Notes under the pieces: model-generated
What the model was told of the DNA's origin: nothing
The model's input: only the letters and a program-made list of their open reading frames with translations
Database searches by the model: none
Source: G963677445 sp963678275
GTDB lineage: Bacteria; Bacteroidota; Ignavibacteria; Ignavibacteriales; Melioribacteraceae
NCBI GenBank assembly: GCA_963678275.1
Contig: OY782765.1
Span: 1,488,001-1,552,000 of the forward strand
Direction: 5' to 3'
DNA: 64,000 bases
Made by a program: the position numbers and the translations under genes
Shown: positions 25,518 to 34,100 of the stretch, piece after piece
Numbering within the stretch: the stretch's first letter is position 1
Layout of the letters: the number at the start of each line of letters is the position of its first letter

Positions 25518-27497
25518 TTAGTTAACCTTTATCGCGTTGAAATTACATGTTTCAACACACATTCCGCATTTGATACATTTTACATCAATTATATGATGAG
25601 GCTGCTTTTTCTCACCAATTATCGCTTCAACCGAACATTTGCTCGCGCATAATCCGCAGCCGTTACAAATTTCTGTATCTATTGAATATGTAAGCAGTTC
25701 CTTACATACCTTCGCCGAACAGTGGCGGTCAAATATATGCTCTTCATATTCTTCTTTGAAATACTGAAGCCCTGAAAGAACCGGATTTGGAGCGCTTTGT
25801 CCAAGGCCGCAAAGTGAAGTGTCGCGGATTACATCAGCCAGGCGTTTCAGGTGAATTATTCCCTTAAACCTGAGAAGCTGGTCCAGTTTATCTTCTTTTT
25901 TGTCAAAGTTTTGTGTAATTCTTTCAACTATCTCAAGCATTCTGGTTGTACCTTCGCGGCATGGCACACATTTTCCGCATGATTCATTCTTGATAAAGGT
26001 GAGGAAAAATTTGGCAACATCCACCATGCAGGTATCTTCATCCATAACTACAAAGCCGCCCGATCCCATCATCGCGCCGACAGTCTTGAGCGATTCATAA
26101 TCAACTTCCGTGTCCATAACCTGTTCGGGCAAACATCCGCCCGAAGGTCCGCCTATCTGAACAGCTTTGAATTTTTTACCGTCCGGAATACCACCGCCTA
26201 TATCAAAAACAACTTCACGAAGGGTTACACCCATCGGCACTTCCGCGAGTCCGGAGTTTTCTATATTACCGCTGAGGGCAAATACTTTTGTTCCTTTGCT
26301 TGTTTCTGTGCCGATAGAAGAAAACCATTTGGCGCCGCCCGAAACAACCGCGGGAATATTGGCGAGTGTTTCAACATTATTAACAACTGTCGGTTTTCCC
26401 CAGAGCCCCGAAACTGAAGGATAAGGAGGTCTTGGCCGGGGCATTCCCCTTTTACCTTCTATTGAGGCGATAAGCGCGGTTTCTTCTCCGCAGACAAACG
26501 CTCCCGCTCCTTTTTTGATCTTCAGGTTAAAATTAAATCCTGAGTTTAATATATTCTCACCAAGCAATCCATATTCTTTACATATCTTAATTGTGTTTTC
26601 CAGCCTTTCAATTGCCAGGGGATATTCCGCGCGGCAATAGATAAAACCGAAAGACGCGCCGATAGCATAAGCGGCAATAGTCATTCCTTCAACAAACTGG
26701 AAAGGATCCCCTTCAAGGATTGAGCGGTCCATAAACGCGCCGGGGTCCCCTTCATCGGCGTTGCAGATAAGATATTTCTGATCAGCTTCCTCTTTAGCGG
26801 CGAGCTGCCATTTTTTACCGGTCGGGAATCCTCCGCCCCCTCTTCCGCGTAATCCTGACTCAAGAACTTCATCCACCACTTCGTCGGGAGTCATTAATCT
26901 CAAAGCTTTGTCAAGTCCTCTGAATCCCCCTGCCGCAATATATTCATCAATCGAGTTGGGACTGATAATACCGCAATTTTTAAGGACTACTCTTTTCTGT
27001 TTTTTGAAGAAGGGTGTTTCATTAACATTTGGTAAATCTTCTGTCGCTTCACCATAGGTGGCAAACGCTTTTTTCTTATAGACTCCACCATCTGTAATTG
27101 TTGATTTTATCAGAGCGCTTACATCCCGCGGGGTAACAGATTTATAAATAATCCTCTCCTTTCCGGGAAGTTTGATATCAACTACCGGTTCAATGGCTCC
27201 ATAACCGAGTCCGCCGGTAGGAATAATCTGCGCTTTAATATTCATCGCTTCAAGTTCTTTTTCGATAGCGTCTCTTACTTTGCCGGAACCGGAAGCAAGT
27301 CCGCTGGTATCCATCCCGATAAATATCAAAGGAAGATCATGTGATTCATATTTAAGTTGTTTATTGTATTCGTTGATCTCCTCTTCCATTCCCGGGGTCA
27401 GTGATCCGTCAGTACAATGAGCAATAAACTCTTCAACAGGATTGCGGGGGCTGTGCTGCCTCCCATCCTTGAATTTTATGTCCAGGAATTTTTTCAT
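25518..27497 (-). CDS. hydB: NuoF-like flavoprotein HydB-2 with cysteine-less N-terminal thioredoxin-like domain
   Basis: This 659-residue protein has an N-terminal thioredoxin-like domain (about 50-130), a NuoF core (LRGRGGGGFPTGKKW, ICNADEGDPGAF, GAFVCGEETALIAS), the N3 site CGKCVPCREG plus SLCGLGQS, and a C-terminal 2[4Fe-4S] ferredoxin domain (CNGCGLCASKC, CIKCGMCVETC). It is full HydB length and should bind FMN and NAD(H). The N-terminal domain normally carries four Cys for a [2Fe-2S] cluster. Here the equivalent places read DTSGLASG (61-70 region) and TGGLGYGAIEP (94-104), with no cysteine. It overlaps hydC-2 by four bases. Confidence 0.94.
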   Translation of the reverse strand: MKKFLDIKFKDGRQHSPRNPVEEFIAHCTDGSLTPGMEEEINEYNKQLKYESHDLPLIFIGMDTSGLASGSGKVRDAIEKELEAMNIKAQIIPTGGLGYGAIEPVVDIKLPGKERIIYKSVTPRDVSALIKSTITDGGVYKKKAFATYGEATEDLPNVNETPFFKKQKRVVLKNCGIISPNSIDEYIAAGGFRGLDKALRLMTPDEVVDEVLESGLRGRGGGGFPTGKKWQLAAKEEADQKYLICNADEGDPGAFMDRSILEGDPFQFVEGMTIAAYAIGASFGFIYCRAEYPLAIERLENTIKICKEYGLLGENILNSGFNFNLKIKKGAGAFVCGEETALIASIEGKRGMPRPRPPYPSVSGLWGKPTVVNNVETLANIPAVVSGGAKWFSSIGTETSKGTKVFALSGNIENSGLAEVPMGVTLREVVFDIGGGIPDGKKFKAVQIGGPSGGCLPEQVMDTEVDYESLKTVGAMMGSGGFVVMDEDTCMVDVAKFFLTFIKNESCGKCVPCREGTTRMLEIVERITQNFDKKEDKLDQLLRFKGIIHLKRLADVIRDTSLCGLGQSAPNPVLSGLQYFKEEYEEHIFDRHCSAKVCKELLTYSIDTEICNGCGLCASKCSVEAIIGEKKQPHHIIDVKCIKCGMCVETCNFNAIKVN

Positions 27498-28000
27498 TTC
27501 ACACCTACAGATTCGTTCTTCTCTTTCGCAATTTTGTCCTGTTCCGCTTTTGCTTCCCTCATATATTTACGGATAATTTTAGGAATTTCTTTAACGGTCA
27601 GGCGTCCGTAGTATTCATCATTTATGTTGATTACCGGAGCGATACTGCAAGCGCCGATACACGCGACCGTTTCGAGGGTAAATAATTTATCCCTTGTTGT
27701 TTCTCCCGCTTTTATTTTTAATTCGGTTTCGAGAGCTGTTAATATATTGGCCGAATTTTTTACGTGACATGCAGTGCCGCGGCATACTCTTATAACATTT
27801 TTACCAAGAGGTGTAAGGCGGAACTGATTATAAAAAGTGGCGACACCATATACGCCGCTTAAAGGCATTCCAAGAAAATCAGCTATATCCTGAAGTCCTT
27901 CTTCCGGCAGATAGCCATATATATCCTGTACATCCTGAAGCATCGCGATCAGGTTTCCCCTTTCTTTCGCAGTATAATTTTTAAATATTTCCTTATGCAT
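27494..28000 (-). CDS. hydC: NuoE-like [2Fe-2S] subunit HydC-2
   Basis: This thioredoxin-fold protein has the ligands in CRGTAC and CIGAC. The longest frame begins at 28051 (185 residues) but has no Shine-Dalgarno there. The internal ATG at 28000 has AGGTAGAAG just upstream and gives about 168 residues, closer to the usual HydC length. The end at 27494 overlaps hydB-2. It is the first gene of the whole hydrogenase-sensor cluster, so the promoter should lie within 28001-28200. The choice of start is moderate; the family call is firm. Confidence 0.92.
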   Translation of the reverse strand: MHKEIFKNYTAKERGNLIAMLQDVQDIYGYLPEEGLQDIADFLGMPLSGVYGVATFYNQFRLTPLGKNVIRVCRGTACHVKNSANILTALETELKIKAGETTRDKLFTLETVACIGACSIAPVININDEYYGRLTVKEIPKIIRKYMREAKAEQDKIAKEKNESVGVK

Positions 28001-28134
28001 ATCTTCTACCTGTTTTGTTGATTGCCCTTCAATATACAAATGGCATGCCATAACATTGATATTATATAATTATAAAGGTTTTAAGCCTTTTTAATCGATA
28101 ACTATAACGGTTTCTCATAAAATCCTCCTATAAT

Positions 28135-28174
28135 TTCCAAAAATTGGAATATTATTTTTTCCAATTATTGGGAA
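28135..28174. promoter_or_regulatory. Paired TTCCAA dyads upstream of the [FeFe] hydrogenase cluster
   Basis: TTCCAA-AAA-TTGGAA (28135-28149) is a perfect palindrome. A second, slightly imperfect copy, TTCCAATTATTGGGAA, is at 28159-28174, centre to centre about two helical turns away. The pair lies 84-175 bases upstream of the possible hydC-2 starts and would suit an operator bound by two dimers of a redox or H2-responsive regulator. Binding is inferred only. Confidence 0.5.
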
Positions 28175-28183
28175 TATTTTTGT

Positions 28184-28206
28184 AGGACAGAATTGCATTC
28201 TGTCCT
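28184..28206. repeat. Perfect hairpin repeat next to a run of ten C
   Basis: AGGACAGAAT and ATTCTGTCCT are perfect 10-base arms around TGC. They are followed by ten C residues (28207-28216). It looks like a short REP-type palindrome similar in layout to the GTAGAGACAAGG palindromes further on. Confidence 0.6.
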
Positions 28207-28280
28207 CCCCCCCCCCATAAAAAACGATGCCGATACCGATATAATTACTAAATCATAAACTGGCAAGCCAGAGATAATGA

Positions 28281-28336
28281 GGAATGAGGAATTAGGAATT
28301 ACGAATTACGAATTAGGAATTAGGAATTAGGAATTG
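28281..28336. repeat. Heptanucleotide array (GGAATTA/CGAATTA)8
   Basis: Eight direct 7-base units read GGAATTA or CGAATTA, the first and last slightly altered. The reverse complement (TAATTCG/TAATTCC) recurs as arrays at 37468, 41043 and 52746, so it is one dispersed minisatellite family in both orientations. Confidence 0.8.
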
Positions 28337-28494
28337 ACTTTCCCCAGGTATTACCAATTATTTATCATTCCGGTTTTTTGCGTCTTTTGCGAAAAGACCA
28401 TCCAGAGGCAGACAGGCCGGAATCTAATGCCAAATTTTACTGGCAATCAGATAAAAACTTTTCCATTTTGCGTAGAATTTGACTACTAACGGAG

Positions 28495-28873
28495 TAATAA
28501 CTCCGTCGTTCACGGCGGAGACCTGGGAAAATCACAATTCAAAACGGCTTTAGCCTAAAGAGAGGGCCGGGATTGGAGAAAAACTTTCAGGAGCCGCAAT
28601 ATCCGGAGGTGGCGATTTGCCTGCTCAATTTTGCGCCGGTAGTGAAGAAAACTCCGGGTTATCCTTTGGGCTAAAGCCCGGTTAGCCGGGAGGTATTTCG
28701 GGGTCCACGGCCTAAAGTCCGTGGTTATTTTTTTTGCCAGGTGAATAAAAAATAATCAAATACTGTAGAGACAAGGCATGCCTTGTCTCTACACATCTAA
28801 TATATCTTTTCATTCTCCGCATTGTCTGTTCCCCAAAATACAATACCTATACCGAATATAATATAATAAATCG
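28495..28873. repeat. 379-bp complex repeat, copy 1
   Basis: The unit starts TAATAACTCCGTCGTTCACG and contains four foldable modules in order. These are a CTCCGTCG/CGGCGGAG hairpin, CGGCTTTAGCC later matched by GGGCTAAAGCCC, a CACGGCC/GGCCGTG-type hairpin followed by T-rich DNA, and a perfect 28-base palindrome with half GTAGAGACAAGGCA (28765-28792). An AT-rich tail ends the unit. The copy is more diverged than copies 3-5. No protein is encoded. Confidence 0.85.
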
Positions 28874-29106
28874 TAATAACTCCGTCGTTCACGGCGGAGA
28901 CCTGGGAATACCACAATACAAAACGGCTTTAGCCAAAAGAGAGGGCAGGAATTGGAGAAAAACTTTCAGGAGACCCAAAATCCGGAGTTGGCGGATTGCC
29001 TGTTCAGTTTTGCTCCGGTGGTGTAGAAAACGCCGGGTTATTCTTTGGGCTAAAGCCCGATTAGCCGGGGAGGATTTGGGGTCCACGGCCTGAAGTCAGT
29101 GGTTAT
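28874..29106. repeat. 379-bp complex repeat, copy 2 (3'-truncated)
   Basis: It begins exactly 379 bases after copy 1 and is colinear with the other copies up to the CACGGCC hairpin. It then loses the 28-base palindrome and AT-rich tail. The truncation point is followed by the toxin-antitoxin-like gene pair, which suggests that the pair was inserted into, or recombined with, this array. Confidence 0.8.
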
Positions 29107-29164
29107 TATTGGTTTCGAAAGAAACAGTAAACTGATTATTTCCCTTTTTTATACTTCATAAAAA

Positions 29165-29506
29165 TTATTTTACTATTTCCAGATAATCATTGTATACTCT
29201 GACCAATTTATTATTCTTTATCAACGCCACCAGCTCTTCCCATATTTTTATTAGTAGCTGATTCAATTCGGTCTTTCTCATATTCCCACATTTTATATGT
29301 ATGATTCTGGGAGGAGGTTTTGTAACCAATATCCGGTCTGAGAAATCCGCATCCTTGGTAACTATAACCAGATCATTCTCTTTCGCGTAATTCCAAATCT
29401 CTGAATCGGTCATACTGGTTTTCACGGAATTAACATGGATGAATTTTTCAGAGCAAAATAATTCCAGATTTTCCGGAAGATTTTCATCGATTAAAAATTT
29501 GTTCAC
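29165..29506 (-). CDS. DUF5615 PIN-like protein (putative toxin)
   Basis: This 113-residue protein begins KFLIDENLP and contains TDSEIWNYAKENDLVIVTKDADF, the acidic core of DUF5615/Mut7-C-like PIN domain proteins, with Asp residues in positions suited to metal-dependent RNA cleavage. The gene overlaps the DUF433 gene by four bases. DUF433-DUF5615 pairs are a common toxin-antitoxin-like arrangement. The nuclease role is known only for relatives and inferred here. Confidence 0.88.
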   Translation of the reverse strand: MNKFLIDENLPENLELFCSEKFIHVNSVKTSMTDSEIWNYAKENDLVIVTKDADFSDRILVTKPPPRIIHIKCGNMRKTELNQLLIKIWEELVALIKNNKLVRVYNDYLEIVK

Positions 29507-29730
29507 GCGATTTTTTTCATTTCATAATGATTAGCCATGAACCTGGAAGCATACATTATACAAGCATTAACATCTTCCCTCTTAATTTTCGGGTAGGCAT
29601 CCAGCAAATCATCCACCGAATCTCCGGCCCCAAGAAACTCAAGGATTGTCTGCACAGTTATCCTGGTCCCTTTGATAACAGGTTTGCCATTGCAGATTTC
29701 AGGATTTACTTCTATTTTACTTATTTCCAT
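29503..29730 (-). CDS. DUF433 protein (putative antitoxin)
   Basis: This 75-residue protein has the DUF433 signature: EVNPEICNGKPVIKGTRITV, then ILEFLGAGDSVDDLLDAYP and KREDVNACIMYA. It is a small winged-helix-like fold expected to bind the downstream PIN-like protein and its own promoter. The ATG at 29730 was chosen because the family begins in this way. It lies between copies 2 and 3 of the 379-bp repeat array. Confidence 0.9.
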   Translation of the reverse strand: MEISKIEVNPEICNGKPVIKGTRITVQTILEFLGAGDSVDDLLDAYPKIKREDVNACIMYASRFMANHYEMKKIA

Positions 29731-29889
29731 TTTTCCCCGGCGCGATTATAGTGATTCAATACAAAATTTTAATTATTTAATTTACGATTTTCCATCTGAT
29801 TTGCAAATGTTTTTGTTCTTCCAATTATATTGCTATGGGTTATCCCCGATAGTAAAATGATATCTATGCCGATTCCCTGTTATCCCGTT

Positions 29890-30269
29890 TAATAACTCCG
29901 TCGTTCACGGCGGAGACCTGGGAATACCACAATACAAAACGGCTTTAGCCAAAAGAGAGGGCCGGGATTGGAGAAAAACTTTCAGGGGCCGCAATATCCG
30001 GAGTTGGCGGATTGCCTGTTCAGTTTTGCGCCGGTGGTGTAGAAAACGCCGGGTTATTCTTTGGGCTAAAGCCCGATTAGCCGGGGAGGATTTCCAAGTC
30101 CACGGCCTGAAGGCCGTGGTTATTTTTTTTGCCGGGCGAATAAAAAAATAATCAAATACTGTAGAGACAAGGCATGCCTTGTCTCTACACATCTCATATA
30201 TCTTTTCATTCTCCGCATTGTTTGTTCCCCAAAATACAATATCGATACCGAATATAATATAATAAATCG
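29890..30269. repeat. 379-bp complex repeat, copy 3
   Basis: This is a 380-base full copy with the same hairpin order as copy 1. The 28-base palindrome is at 30161-30188. The start sequence TAATAACTCCG is intact, but the sequence before it is not the usual repeat tail, so the array restarts here after the gene pair. Confidence 0.88.
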
Positions 30270-30648
30270 TAATAACTCCGTCGTTCACGGCGGAGACCAG
30301 GGAATATCACAATACAAAACGGCTTTAGCCTAAAGAGAGGGCCGGGATTGGAGAAAAACTTTCAGAAGCCGCAATATCCGGAAGTAGCGGATTGCCTGTT
30401 TAATTTTGCTCCGGTGGTAAAGAAAACTCCGGGTTATCATTTGGGCTAAAGCCCGGTTAGCTTGGGGGGATTTCCAATTTCACGGCCTAAAGTCCGTGGT
30501 TATTTTTTTGCCCGGTGGATAAAAAATAATCAGACGTTGTAGAGACAAGGCATGCCTTGTCTCTACAACGTCTCATATATCTTTTCATTCTCCGCATTGT
30601 TTGTTCCCCAAAATACAATATCGATACCGAATATAATATAATAAATCG
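30270..30648. repeat. 379-bp complex repeat, copy 4
   Basis: A full 379-base copy directly abuts copy 3. The 28-base palindrome (30539-30566) is extended by five further paired bases on each side (ACGTT/AACGT), giving a 38-base dyad. Confidence 0.88.
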
Positions 30649-30945
30649 TAATAACTCCGTCGTTCACGGCGGAGACCTGGGAATACCACAATACAAAACG
30701 GCTTTAGCCTAAAGAGAGGGCAGGAATTGGAGAAAAACTTTCAGGGGCCGCAATATCCGGAGTTGGCGGATTGCCTGTTCAGTTTTGCTCCGGTAGTGAA
30801 GAAAACTCCGGGTTATTCTTTGGGCTAAAGCCCGATTAGCTTGGGGATATTTCGGGATCCACGGCCTGAAGTCCGTGGTTATTTTTTTGCCCGGTGGATA
30901 AAAAATAATCACACATCGTAGAGACAAGGCATGCCTTGTCTCTAC
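30649..30945. repeat. 379-bp complex repeat, copy 5 (ends at palindrome)
   Basis: This is the last copy. It is colinear through the 28-base palindrome at 30918-30945 and then departs from the unit. The palindrome therefore marks the edge of the array on this side. A small GCCCT-GAAA-type hairpin follows at 30998-31010. Confidence 0.85.
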
Positions 30946-31050
30946 AGGCCGATATATTTTTTTTAGCGTCCCGGGAAAATATAGAAAAGGAATAAAAGCC
31001 CTGAAAGGGCGATAGCAAAAATCACTCTGAGAAATTCGAACATCCGGACA

Positions 31051-31083
31051 TAAAAAACCTCCGGGGTTATGAAAACCCCGGAG
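31051..31083 (-). terminator. Intrinsic terminator of the sorting-domain protein gene
   Basis: CTCCGGGGTT (31059-31068) and AACCCCGGAG (31074-31083) form a perfect 10-base stem. Read on the minus strand it is followed by TTTTTT. It lies 61 bases past the stop of the gene at 31144. Confidence 0.9.
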
Positions 31084-31143
31084 ATTTTGGTGAAAATTCT
31101 AAATAATTAAAGTGACGATATCACTTCAATGCGCCTTAGGCGC

Positions 31144-34100
31144 TTATTTCATCAATATCATTTTCTTTGTGTTGCTGAAGTTGCTGCCGTCAATTCCTTC
31201 GGCTGAGATAGTATAGAAATAGATACCACTTGCTATTGATGAAGCGTCAAAATTCACAGTGTGGATTCCGGCTTCCATATCTGCGCTGGCGAGAGTTGAT
31301 ACTTTCTGACCAAGAGCGTTGAATATAGTCAGTGTAACTCTCGCGTTTACAGGAATGCTGAATCTGATCTTTGTGGCAGGGTTGAATGGGTTCGGGTAGT
31401 TCTGCTCGAGAGCGAAAACTTCAGGAACTTCTGTCCCTTCAACTACAAAAGATGTAACAGCTGAATTTGAGATAACAGTTTCTTTTCCGTCAGTCAGAGT
31501 TGTGCTGAGTATTGAACCGCCGATGTTGTCGCTGATTTTAACATCCGCGCCTTCAACTCTTACTTTAACAGGATACTGTGCGGAATTCATCATTACAGTA
31601 TTCATTCCCATAGCTTCAACCATTGAACCTGTTGAGTAACGAACATCAAAGACTCCTTCGGGAGGAGCGGGAGGAAGCTGATAACCGGCAACTTTTTCAT
31701 TGCTGATATAGAGTGTGCGGCTGCTGCCTGTCGCGTCGGTTACAATAATTTTGCTCCACGCTGAGTTAATTTCATTTACAACAGGATTACGTTTTCCAAC
31801 GGGAAGATTCGGTATCATCCATCCTGCCTGATCAGCTTTAACCCAGTAACCTGCTCCGGGATAAAGCATATCAGCGACGAGGTATCCATTATCGAATTTG
31901 AAGAACTGTGAACTAAGTATACCCGCGGGATCAGTGGTGATATCATTCACATCTACTTCATAATCATAAATACCGACCATATTCCATCCTTCAACGATAG
32001 GAATAGGCTCGACAACCTGCATTCCTGTGAAGCTGTGGTTAGCCGCCGCGTCAAATTTAGCCCAGTAGCCAATTCCATTTGCTAATTCAGTTACAGTTGT
32101 GTAGCCATTGTCGAAGGCATAAAACGCGGTAACCGCGTCAGGGAACAGAGTTGCTGTGGACATATCATCCATAGCGAGAGGAACTGATAACATATTCCAG
32201 CCTTCCATTGTACCAAATTCAACTGTAGTTTCAGTTGTGTATTCAATTTTTAAAGCTGTTATCGCTGTATTGGAAATTTCAACCATATCGGTCGATTTCA
32301 TATTAACTGTTACTACTCCTATTCCGAGCGCGTCTTTCAGCATGAATGTTCCATCGGGAAAATCCATAGGATCCCATGTTAATGTTATCGGGTATCCATC
32401 AAGACCAGGCTGCATAGCGATATTCCAGGTTACTTCTTCATTGTTTGTTGATCTTACGTCAACCAGAGAAGCGGTAACGCCGTCGGGGAACATAAATCTT
32501 ACATCGAATACTCCTGCCGGAGGTACCGGAGGAAGCTCAATTTCGCCGAGAGTTTCATCAAGACCGTCGGTAGCGTCATCATGCAGACCAAAAGCGATCG
32601 TATTGCCAACTCTCATTCCGCCTGCGTCATATACGTTTACTTCTGTCAGGAATTCAGGCTGGAAGCCTGTTTCGTCAAAGTCTGTGTAGAAGTTAGGTGA
32701 AATCTGGTATCCGTCATTAGGAGGTGTTGACCATGAATATTGTGTTGCGATACCTGAAAGATTAACCGGCCATGTTGGTTCCGGATTCTCATCAATGTCG
32801 GAATCATTATCAATTCTGAGTGTAACTTCCGAAATACCATCTGTAATAGTCATATTGGCGCTATTGCCGGCGTCGGGCCACGGGTCTGAACCGGCTGTGG
32901 GGGAAACATTTTCAAATCTGATATACATTCCTTCATATGTTTCACCATTAGCCAGATACTCAGCAATTGTAATGGTCGCAGGATCAACAGCTACGCCCTG
33001 GTTAACAAGCTGAATATTGGCAAGCATGGTTGAATCGAGATTAAGCTGGACAGATCCTGCATAAGCGCCAACTTCACCTTCAACGATAATTTCATCACCG
33101 ATTTCATAAACCGGGCCGCCCATATCTTCGCTGCCTTTTGTTATATTGATTCCGCCCGTAGCATCCTGAATATAATAAGAAAATCTGTTTGCGCTTGCTG
33201 TAAAATTAATACTGTTTACAACACCTTTAACTGTAACGGTATCACCTTCAAGGTCGGGGAAGAAATCGCCGTCGACATCAATTCTTGCTTCACCGATAGT
33301 CATAATTCCGGGGCCTCCGCCCTGGCCAAGCTCAGTAGCTGAACGGGCTGAAACACCATCGACAACTATTCTTACAAGCGCGCCTGTTGTACCATCTATT
33401 TCATCAACGCCGCCGCCATGTGTTACGAGGAAGTTGCCATTTTGTATCTGATACAATCCGCGAAGACTTGTTGTATAAGCGAGAGTAGTGACAAGATTTC
33501 CATCAGGATCATAAATACTTACTCCGTCAGGTGAGCCGAAAACCGCGACAGCTATATTGCCATCATCAAGCTGCATAAGCTGTTCCGGGAAATCCATTGC
33601 AGCAAAATCATCAAGATAGGTTCCATCAAGATCATAACGGTGAACAGCGTCCGAAGAACTTGCGGTAACAAGAACATCAGCATCCCTGAACTGAAGATCC
33701 CACGGACCATCTATGCCGCCGGCGCCGCTTTCAATAAAGTTGCCGACATAGTTTCCATCGGAATCAAATTCAGCGACAGCGTCTGTGTTGGCGCCGCCGG
33801 CGCTGGTGATAAGCAGGTTGCCTGTTGCCGGGTTGTAATTATGACATCTTGAGTTATCTACCAAATCTGTATTGGGTCCGTTTGCCGGAGCAAAAAATGT
33901 TATATAGTTGCCATCCATATCATATGACATACATCCATCTTTTAACTGGTCAGAAACGAGGTAAAATCCCCATGGTGAAATAGTGGCTTCAATTGGTGTT
34001 GAGAGCTCACCACTTGAGGTAATGTAACTGGCATCTACAAGATCACCTGAATATTTGTCAAAAGCCATTACAGCGTCATTTGATGATTCGGGTATAAGCA

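Noticed and set aside
28889..30927. Arg/Leu-rich short frames in the 379-bp repeats (copies 2, 3 and 5)
   Set aside because: They recur only because the repeat recurs, cross its hairpins, differ in start and end, and have no ribosome sites.
28281..30945. CRISPR array
   Set aside because: Heptamers are direct repeats without spacers and the 379-bp units have no unique spacers; no cas gene is in the window.
32156..32689. 177-codon plus-strand frame opposite the secreted protein
   Set aside because: Shadow of the sorting-domain protein gene, without a ribosome site.
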